Under the pieces are notes generated by a model. The model saw only the letters and a list, made by a program, of their open reading frames with translations, was not told the DNA's origin and did no database searches. From positions 1 to 7,412 of the forward strand of contig CANRGI010000059.1 of NCBI GenBank assembly GCA_947630095.1: 7,412 nt of DNA, read 5' to 3'. Numbering within the stretch: position 1 is the stretch's first letter; the number at the start of each line of letters is the position of its first letter. Made by a program: the position numbers and the translations under genes. Source of the stretch: an uncultured Bacilli bacterium. GTDB lineage: Bacteria > Bacillota_I > Bacilli_A > RF39 > UBA660. Below are positions 1 to 5,010 of this stretch, one piece after another.

Positions 1-885
1 ATAGCAGGACTTGTCAAAGGAGCAAGTAATGGTGAAGGTTTAGGAAATAAATTTTTAAGTCATATAAGAGAAGTAGATGCAGTTATTCACGTTGTAAGGG
101 CATTTCAAGATAAAGACATAATACACGTTGAAGGAGATATAGACCCAGTAAGAGATGCTGAAATAATAAATTTAGAGTTAGCAATTTCTGATACTGAAAT
201 AATTAGTAATAGATTAGATAGAATTTCTAAAAAAGCACAAATGACTAATGATAAAGTATTACTTAAAGAAGTAGATGTTCTAAATAAATGTAACGAACAT
301 TTAAAAAAAGGCGGAGCATTAAGAGATTTAGAATTAACTATAGAAGAATTAGAAATAATTAAACCATTTAATTTTATAACTCTTAAACCTATGATATATT
401 TAGTAAATGTAAGTGAAATGGACTTAGTAATGGGTAATAATCCTTTAGTAGATAAAATAAAAGAATATGCTAAGAAAGATAATTCAACTGTAATTCTTAT
501 GTGTGCTAAAATAGAAAGTGAACTTGTAGAATTAGAAGATAGTGAAAGAAAAGTATTCTTAAGCGAATTAGGAATAAAATCAAGTGGACTAGACGATTTA
601 ATAAATGCTACTTATAAAATATTAGGACTTAAAACTTTCTTTACAGTAGGAAGTGACGAAGTAAGAGCCTGGACATTTAAAGATGGTATGAAAGCACCAG
701 AATGTGCAGGTATAATACATACTGATTTTCAAAAAGGTTTTATTAAAGCAGAAGTAATGAGTTATAATGATTTAGTTACTTTAGGTAGTGAGCAAAATGT
801 TAGAGAAGCGGGTAAAGTAAGACTTGAAGGAAAAGAATATGTAATGCAAGATGGAGATATTTGTCATTTTAGATTTAATGTTTAA
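1..885 (+). CDS. ychF: YchF/OLA1 family ribosome-binding ATPase, 5'-truncated by the window edge
   Basis: This is the C-terminal 294 codons of YchF, an Obg-family P-loop ATPase that binds ribosomes and is linked to translation and stress responses in the cytosol. The reading frame is open from base 1. It begins just after the Asp of the G3 motif (IAGLVKGAS, residues 1-9 of the fragment, then GEGLGNKFLSHIRE). The family is about 363 residues long, so roughly 70 residues with the Walker A motif lie upstream of the window. Residues 136-139 read NVSE at 406-417. This is the altered G4 motif (NxxE instead of NKxD) that makes YchF prefer ATP over GTP. CAKIE at residues 168-172 is the G5-like motif. 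From about residue 212 to the end is the TGS domain, ending DGDICHFRFNV, which matches the conserved family C-terminus. The ATG at 241 is internal Met81, not a start. No hairpin terminator is visible after the TAA. Identification is near certain. Confidence 0.97.
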   Translation: MAGLVKGASNGEGLGNKFLSHIREVDAVIHVVRAFQDKDIIHVEGDIDPVRDAEIINLELAISDTEIISNRLDRISKKAQMTNDKVLLKEVDVLNKCNEHLKKGGALRDLELTIEELEIIKPFNFITLKPMIYLVNVSEMDLVMGNNPLVDKIKEYAKKDNSTVILMCAKIESELVELEDSERKVFLSELGIKSSGLDDLINATYKILGLKTFFTVGSDEVRAWTFKDGMKAPECAGIIHTDFQKGFIKAEVMSYNDLVTLGSEQNVREAGKVRLEGKEYVMQDGDICHFRFNV

Positions 886-910
886 AAGAAAATGATACTA
901 AACAACGACG

Positions 911-939
911 ATGTAAAACAGCACATACACAATGTAAAA
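911..939 (+). repeat. Short direct repeat ATGTAAAA upstream of the toxin-antitoxin promoter
   Basis: The octamer ATGTAAAA occurs at 911-918 and again at 932-939, 21 bases apart (two helical turns), just upstream of the -35 box at 945. Such phased repeats can be regulator half-sites, but in DNA this AT-rich it may be chance. The rest of 886-944 shows no gene and no convincing terminator for ychF. Confidence 0.2.
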
Positions 940-944
940 AAATA

Positions 945-973
945 TTGACAAAATAGATGTGATTTCATATAAT
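945..973 (+). promoter_or_regulatory. Consensus sigma-70/sigma-A promoter of the toxin-antitoxin operon
   Basis: TTGACA at 945-950 and TATAAT at 968-973 are separated by exactly 17 bases. Both hexamers match the consensus perfectly. Transcription should start near 980, giving a leader of about 18 bases before the antitoxin ATG at 998. It gives the toxin-antitoxin pair its own transcription independent of ychF. A promoter this strong suits an autorepressed antitoxin operon. Confidence 0.85.
957..970 (+). promoter_or_regulatory. Possible antitoxin operator: imperfect palindrome in the promoter spacer
   Basis: ATGTGA-TT-TCATAT at 957-970 is a 14-base palindrome with one mismatched pair. It lies between the -35 and -10 boxes and overlaps the first bases of the -10. 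Ribbon-helix-helix antitoxins commonly repress their own operon from palindromes in this position. The site is short and the DNA is AT-rich, so this stays tentative. Confidence 0.35.
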
Positions 974-984
974 TATTACAGAAA

Positions 985-989
985 AGAGG
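985..989 (+). promoter_or_regulatory. Ribosome binding site of the antitoxin gene
   Basis: AGAGG lies 8 bases before the ATG at 998. It decides the start: the in-frame GTG at 959 sits between the -35 and -10 boxes, upstream of the predicted transcript start, and has no Shine-Dalgarno sequence. Confidence 0.8.
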
Positions 990-997
990 TTATAAAT

Positions 998-1273
998 ATG
1001 GAAACGCTAAATATAAATGTTAGAGTAGATGCTAATGATAAAAAAATATTTGAAGATTTTTGTAGTAGTGTAGGTATGAACGTATCTACAGCAGTTAATA
1101 TGTTTATAAAAACAGTTATTAGAGAAAAAAAGTTACCATTTGAAATTAAAACTACTAATTACGACGAATATATATATAATAAATTAAAAGAAGCCGAAAT
1201 TGAAATGAAAAGTACTAATAAGAGATATACTATAGAAGATATAAAAAAAAGTATGGACGACATAATAGAGTAA
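998..1273 (+). CDS. RelB/DinJ family type II antitoxin (ribbon-helix-helix)
   Basis: This is a 91-residue antitoxin that should bind and neutralise the toxin encoded directly downstream and repress its own promoter. Residues 3-10 (TLNINVRV) form the expected DNA-contacting beta strand. Two helices follow at about 13-26 (KKIFEDFCSSVG) and 29-43 (VSTAVNMFIKTVIR), then KKLPFEI. This order and the LPF motif are typical of RelB/DinJ. The charged tail (about 52-91, with YDEYIYNKLKEAE and YTIEDIKKSMDD) would be the toxin-wrapping part. The start at 998 is chosen because it has a good AGAGG and lies downstream of the promoter. The stop lies one base before the toxin ATG, so the two are cotranscribed and probably translationally coupled. 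The family call is firm. The exact subfamily (RelB or DinJ) cannot be settled by eye. Confidence 0.92.
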   Translation: METLNINVRVDANDKKIFEDFCSSVGMNVSTAVNMFIKTVIREKKLPFEIKTTNYDEYIYNKLKEAEIEMKSTNKRYTIEDIKKSMDDIIE

Positions 1274-1274
1274 A

Positions 1275-1595
1275 ATGTATAAAATAGAATTATTACCTAT
1301 TGCAAAAGAAGACATAGATAATATTCTTCATTATATATCTCTTAACTTAAAAAACAAGACGGCAAGTAGAAATTTAAGAAAAGCATTTATGAATGGTATA
1401 AATAATATAGCAGAATTTCCTTATAATTATCCAATATATAAATCAATATATACACTTATAGGTGTTTTAGAATACGAATATAGAAGTTATAAAATTAAAA
1501 ATTTTCTTATGTTTTATACTATTAATGAAAAAGAAAAAATAGTTGTTATTTTAAGAGTTTTATATCAAAAAATGAATATAAGTAAAATATTATAA
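1275..1595 (+). CDS. RelE/ParE superfamily type II toxin
   Basis: This is a 106-residue basic protein, normal for RelE/ParE toxins. It opens with YKIELLPIAKEDI, the usual first beta strand leading into an alpha hairpin (about residues 10-45). It continues through ISLNL and the NNIAEFPYNYP segment to the antiparallel sheet at 69-98 (YRSYKIKNFLMFYTINEKE, then VVILRVLYQ). The pattern R-x-Y-x-x-x-N-[FY]-hydrophobic-x-[FY]-Y, then VLRVLY, is the family hallmark; Arg70 and Arg94 are candidate functional residues. RelE members cut mRNA on the ribosome and ParE members poison gyrase. The sequence looks slightly closer to ParE, but I cannot decide the target. It starts one base after the antitoxin stop with no strong ribosome binding site of its own (only GAG at 1268-1270), so expression probably depends on antitoxin translation. 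The gene is followed at once by a terminator. Confidence 0.9.
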   Translation: MYKIELLPIAKEDIDNILHYISLNLKNKTASRNLRKAFMNGINNIAEFPYNYPIYKSIYTLIGVLEYEYRSYKIKNFLMFYTINEKEKIVVILRVLYQKMNISKIL

Positions 1596-1596
1596 T

Positions 1597-1631
1597 AATA
1601 AGATTAGAGTTATTTTTAGTCTTATTTTTTT
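1597..1631 (+). terminator. Rho-independent terminator of the toxin-antitoxin operon
   Basis: AATAAGATTA (1597-1606) pairs with TAGTCTTATT (1617-1626) as a 10-base-pair stem containing one G-U pair, around a 10-base loop. A run of T continues to 1631. It begins two bases after the toxin stop and separates the toxin-antitoxin unit from the NACHT operon. The stem is AT-rich, so it may be leaky. Confidence 0.8.
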
Positions 1632-1643
1632 ATTAAAGAATAA

Positions 1644-1672
1644 TTTACATATTAAAATATAAATGTTAAAAT
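1644..1672 (+). promoter_or_regulatory. Extended -10 promoter of the three-gene NACHT operon
   Basis: TTTACA (1644-1649) and TAAAAT (1667-1672) are separated by 17 bases. A TG at 1664-1665 gives an extended -10 (TGTTAAAAT). Each hexamer differs from consensus at one position. Transcription should start near 1679, leaving a leader of only about 14 bases before the ATG at 1693. No riboswitch or attenuator fits in this space, and no clear operator palindrome is visible. Confidence 0.7.
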
Positions 1673-1680
1673 GTAATAAA

Positions 1681-1686
1681 AGGAAG
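1681..1686 (+). promoter_or_regulatory. Ribosome binding site of the first NACHT gene
   Basis: AGGAAG lies 6 bases before the ATG at 1693. It favours that start over the in-frame ATG at 1663, which lies inside the promoter spacer, upstream of the predicted transcript start, and has no Shine-Dalgarno sequence. Confidence 0.75.
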
Positions 1687-1692
1687 TGTATT

Positions 1693-3192
1693 ATGTTTGT
1701 AGAGAGTTTTTTAAATAAAATATTTAAAGAAAAAAGTGACATAATTAATATTAAAAATGAAGAAGAATTAAAATTAAAAATAGATATTTTTATTAAGTTT
1801 TTATATGTATTTGAAAATACAGAATTTGTTAATAATTTTAAAAGTGAAATAGAAAGAGTTATTGTAGAAGAAGGTATGTTAGATTTAAAAAAGATATTAG
1901 ATTTAACTTTTATTTTAGATACTCTTAAAGAACTTACTAATAAAAATTTAATAGAAGAAACTGATTATTATAAAAAAACTTTAAATTTAGAAAATAATAA
2001 AAATGAAATAGAAGATAAATTAGATACTACTACTTATTGGGAATATTTAATTAATATTATATATACTTATATAAATCTAACATATAAGGTAAAAGACGAA
2101 ATATATGAGTTATACATAGATAAAAAAATAAATATACATAATTATATAGAAAATATTATCAAGAACTATGAAAGCAAAGTAAACTTTAAATATATTCCAT
2201 CTAGTGTAGTAGATTATAACGACGAAAATACAGATAATTATACTGATAGGGACGATTATATTCCATTTATAGATATTAATGAAAATGAAGAAATTAAACG
2301 TATTAAATTAATAGGTTATGCTGGAGCAGGTAAAACAACAACACTTGAGTATATAGAATATTTAGATGCTAAAAGATATAATGACAAAAAGAAAATACCT
2401 TTGTTAATCAGACTTATTACAGTAAGTGATTTATCTTTAGTAGAAGACCTTATATGTAAAAAATTAAATATATCTGATTTAGATATAGTAAAATATTTAA
2501 TAAAAAATAATAGAATAAATTTATATTTAGATGGTATTAATGAAATAAGTATTACTGATACTTTTGATAAAAGAAAAGAATTAGACACTATAGAAAACTT
2601 TATAAATAGAAAAGATACACAAAAGATTAAAATAATAGTAACAGATAGAGATAATAACGAAGTATCTGTTCTAAATAACTGTGAAAATACATTTTTAATC
2701 CAAGGTATGACCCAAGACGATATAATCGCTTTCATTGAAGGAAATAGTGAAAATTCTAATAAAGTTAAAGATGCTTTTTTCAAAAATAAAGAATTACAAA
2801 ATATAAAAATAGACCCATTAATGCTTAAAAATTTAATAGCAATAATAGAAAGTGGAGAAGATATTCCAGTTAATTTAGTTGATTTAGGAGAAGTATATTT
2901 AAAGGCAATTATAAATAGAGAAATTAATGAGAAAAAAGAGAAATTAGCAGTTTATATAAATGAAGTACTAACCTATTATGTAAGTATAATAGAAAATAAT
3001 AACCCAGTTAGTTACTTTAAAATAATAGAGATATTTAATGATTATTTTTCTAAACAAAATAAAGAAATAGATACAGATGCCTTACTTCTTTTAATTAAGA
3101 AAATGGGTATTTTAACAGAAGTAGAGTATGAAAAGTACTCTTTTAAAGAAGAAAGTTTTTATAACTACTATTTCTATAAAACGTTAGATTAA
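1693..3192 (+). CDS. NACHT-type STAND NTPase with a degenerate HEPN-like N-terminal domain
   Basis: This is a 499-residue cytosolic P-loop NTPase of the NACHT/STAND type, the nucleotide-driven switch of NLR immune proteins. Residues 1 to about 170 are helical. An acidic linker (about 174-200) follows. Walker A is GYAGAGKTTT at 208-217 (2314-2343, Lys214). Walker B is LYLDGINE at 277-284 (2521-2544, Asp280, Glu284). The sensor-1-like IIVTDRD ends at residue 320, with Arg319. Residue 375 is the Pro of DPLMLKNL, the helical/winged-helix part. The C-terminus (MGILTEVEYEKYSF, FYNYYFYKTL) looks like the STAND winged helix, and the protein stops there with no LRR, TPR or WD repeats. The N-terminal helices align with those of the next gene (IFIKFLYVFE against IFLMFLSFSE; the IIYTYINLTYK helix against MIYTCIEVVYK). 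The segment carrying the HEPN catalytic R-N-x-x-x-H is missing, and no R-x4-6-H occurs anywhere. It is probably an inactive, regulatory paralogue of the downstream protein. The NTPase call is strong; a defence role is inference. Confidence 0.85.
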   Translation: MFVESFLNKIFKEKSDIINIKNEEELKLKIDIFIKFLYVFENTEFVNNFKSEIERVIVEEGMLDLKKILDLTFILDTLKELTNKNLIEETDYYKKTLNLENNKNEIEDKLDTTTYWEYLINIIYTYINLTYKVKDEIYELYIDKKINIHNYIENIIKNYESKVNFKYIPSSVVDYNDENTDNYTDRDDYIPFIDINENEEIKRIKLIGYAGAGKTTTLEYIEYLDAKRYNDKKKIPLLIRLITVSDLSLVEDLICKKLNISDLDIVKYLIKNNRINLYLDGINEISITDTFDKRKELDTIENFINRKDTQKIKIIVTDRDNNEVSVLNNCENTFLIQGMTQDDIIAFIEGNSENSNKVKDAFFKNKELQNIKIDPLMLKNLIAIIESGEDIPVNLVDLGEVYLKAIINREINEKKEKLAVYINEVLTYYVSIIENNNPVSYFKIIEIFNDYFSKQNKEIDTDALLLLIKKMGILTEVEYEKYSFKEESFYNYYFYKTLD

Positions 3193-3197
3193 AGGTG
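3191..3197 (+). promoter_or_regulatory. Ribosome binding site of the second NACHT gene, overlapping the upstream stop codon
   Basis: AAAGGTG at 3191-3197 shares its first two bases with the TAA of the first NACHT gene and lies 6 bases before the ATG at 3204. The in-frame GTG at 3195 is part of this ribosome binding site and is not the start. The overlap suggests translational coupling of the paralogues. Confidence 0.75.
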
Positions 3198-3203
3198 ATA
3201 ATA

Positions 3204-5000
3204 ATGATAGATAGTTTAAGTAAAGAATTAGAAAGCATTTATGAAAGTGCCAAACCAAATATAACTAAAGAAGAAATAAATAAAAGAATAGAAATATTTT
3301 TAATGTTTTTATCATTTAGTGAAACTTGTAGTGATGTCAATATAACAGATTTAAATTCAGAATTTAAAGAGTGTTTTGATTTAATTAATCGTGCTAAAAG
3401 CATACCTAGTTCTAACATAATTTTAATCGAGTCTACATTAAAATTACTTTATTATGTTTTAGATAAAAAGCAATATAAGTCTCTAAATATAACTCAGTGC
3501 TCTTTAGGTAATTTATATAAAAAATTAGATATTTTAGAAGTTAATAATTATCCTGATAGAAAAAATTACTATGATTTATTAATGCAAAAAAATGAATATG
3601 GAGAGTTTTATAGTCCAGATGACCCAAAATATGCAGAGAATTATTTTCTTGATAAAAAAGAGATACTTCCTTATGTTCGTGCTTATTCAGGTAGAAACGC
3701 TATCGTGCATAAAAACTTACCTGCAAAAGATAAGAATAAATTTAAGTATGATAGAATATTAAATATGATTTATACTTGTATAGAAGTTGTTTATAAATAT
3801 AATAATGTTATAATAAATAAATACATTGAAGAAAATTTAAGTTTTAAAGAATATATTGAAAAAAATATAAAGAGATTAAATGAAAAATATAGTGAAAATT
3901 TCTCTTATATTCCACTTAATATGCACATATATGAAAATGATTATTATAGTTTATTTAAAGATATAAATGCTCTTAGTTCTTTTCACGAAATAAACAAAAT
4001 AATAGACGAGTCTAAATTAAAATTAAATCAAAATACCCTTTTTAACAAGGCTAAATTAATAGGCTATGCTGGTATAGGTAAAACAACAACTATTGAGCAT
4101 ATTATAAGAGAAGAATTAGAAACAGTTAAAAAACACGGTTATAAAGGTAAAATACCTGTTATGATAGAATTAGTTAAAATAAAAGAAAATAATGAAGAAA
4201 CAGAAATATTGGAATTAATAAGTAAAGAATTAAATGTAGATAAAATAATAGTATCTAAGTTACTTCAAAAAGGCTTATTAAATCTATATATAGATGGAAT
4301 TAATGAATTAAGAATTACATCTCCATTTGATAAAAGAAGATATATAGATGCTTTAGAAAATTTTATATTAAGTAATAAAAATACTAAAGTAATAATAACT
4401 GATAGAGATAACAATGATATGTCCATATTAAATGATTACCCTACGTTTGTAATAGATGGAGTAAGTGAAGATAAAATAGAAAGTTTTATATTAGGTAATT
4501 CTTCTAAACCAGAAATTGTTAATGAAAAAGTTAAAGAAATAATAGTAAAAAATCCTTATTTAAAAGAAACAATGAAAAATGCTTTTATGCTTAAAAATTT
4601 AATAACTATTATTGAATGTAATGCTAAAGTACCTGATAATGAAGACGAAATAGCAGAAAGTTTTTTAAAGGCAATAGTAAAAAGAGAAGAAGTTATAAAA
4701 AGAGATTATAAAGCACCTTTTGTACTTCGTGTTCTTATCTATGTAGTCGCTCTTGATTATAATAAAAGAGAAGAATTAGAAAATAACATAGTTATAAGTT
4801 ATTTTGATTTAGTAGATTATATAAATGATTATATAAGTAAATATAAAAAGACTAATCCTTTTGATGTAGACGAAATGATAGACTTAATAGTTAAATTGGG
4901 AATACTTAAAAAAATAGATACAGAGAAATTTACTTTTGTAGACGAAAGATATTATAACTTTTTCTACTATAGTGCATTAGACCACGGTTTAATAAATTAA
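3204..5000 (+). CDS. HEPN-NACHT protein: NACHT/STAND NTPase with a probable HEPN ribonuclease domain
   Basis: This 598-residue protein is a paralogue of the upstream gene with an extra N-terminal segment of about 80-90 residues. Within the helical N-terminus, GRNAIVHKN contains R164-N165-x-x-x-H169 (codons 3693-3710). This is the R-[NDH]-x-x-x-H active-site signature of HEPN domains, many of which are metal-independent RNases in toxin, CRISPR and abortive-infection proteins. It is followed by the expected last long helix (MIYTCIEVVYKYN). The NACHT core follows. Walker A is GYAGIGKTTT at 287-296 (from 4062, Lys293). Walker B is LYIDGINE at 361-368 (4284-4307). ITDRD ends with Arg401 as sensor-1. 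The usual Pro before the MLKNL helix is Ala (NAFMLKNL). The C-terminus (LGILKKIDTEKFTF, YYNFFYYSAL) resembles a winged helix, with no repeat sensor after it. The gene is 11 bases from its paralogue and 10 bases from the next gene, so one operon. The likely role is an NTP-gated RNase effector. NTPase certain; HEPN probable; antiphage role inferred. Confidence 0.85.
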   Translation: MIDSLSKELESIYESAKPNITKEEINKRIEIFLMFLSFSETCSDVNITDLNSEFKECFDLINRAKSIPSSNIILIESTLKLLYYVLDKKQYKSLNITQCSLGNLYKKLDILEVNNYPDRKNYYDLLMQKNEYGEFYSPDDPKYAENYFLDKKEILPYVRAYSGRNAIVHKNLPAKDKNKFKYDRILNMIYTCIEVVYKYNNVIINKYIEENLSFKEYIEKNIKRLNEKYSENFSYIPLNMHIYENDYYSLFKDINALSSFHEINKIIDESKLKLNQNTLFNKAKLIGYAGIGKTTTIEHIIREELETVKKHGYKGKIPVMIELVKIKENNEETEILELISKELNVDKIIVSKLLQKGLLNLYIDGINELRITSPFDKRRYIDALENFILSNKNTKVIITDRDNNDMSILNDYPTFVIDGVSEDKIESFILGNSSKPEIVNEKVKEIIVKNPYLKETMKNAFMLKNLITIIECNAKVPDNEDEIAESFLKAIVKREEVIKRDYKAPFVLRVLIYVVALDYNKREELENNIVISYFDLVDYINDYISKYKKTNPFDVDEMIDLIVKLGILKKIDTEKFTFVDERYYNFFYYSALDHGLIN

Positions 5001-5004
5001 GAGG
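5001..5004 (+). promoter_or_regulatory. Ribosome binding site of the large third gene
   Basis: GAGG begins directly after the TAA of the HEPN-NACHT gene and lies 6 bases before the ATG at 5011. This supports the start and translation as part of the same operon. Confidence 0.7.
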
Positions 5005-5010
5005 TAAATT

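Noticed and set aside
241..885. Independent 214-residue gene starting at ATG 241
   Set aside because: The same frame is open to base 1 and encodes conserved YchF sequence (IAGLVKGAS and beyond), so 241 is an internal Met.
886..944. Terminator for ychF
   Set aside because: No hairpin followed by a T run is visible. The T-poor sequence here suggests read-through or a different termination mechanism.
2316..2783. 155-codon open frame on the minus strand
   Set aside because: It lies wholly opposite the NACHT core of the first NTPase, which has strong motifs there. Its Ser/Leu/Phe/Ile-rich product is the usual shadow of an AT-rich gene, with no recognisable domain.
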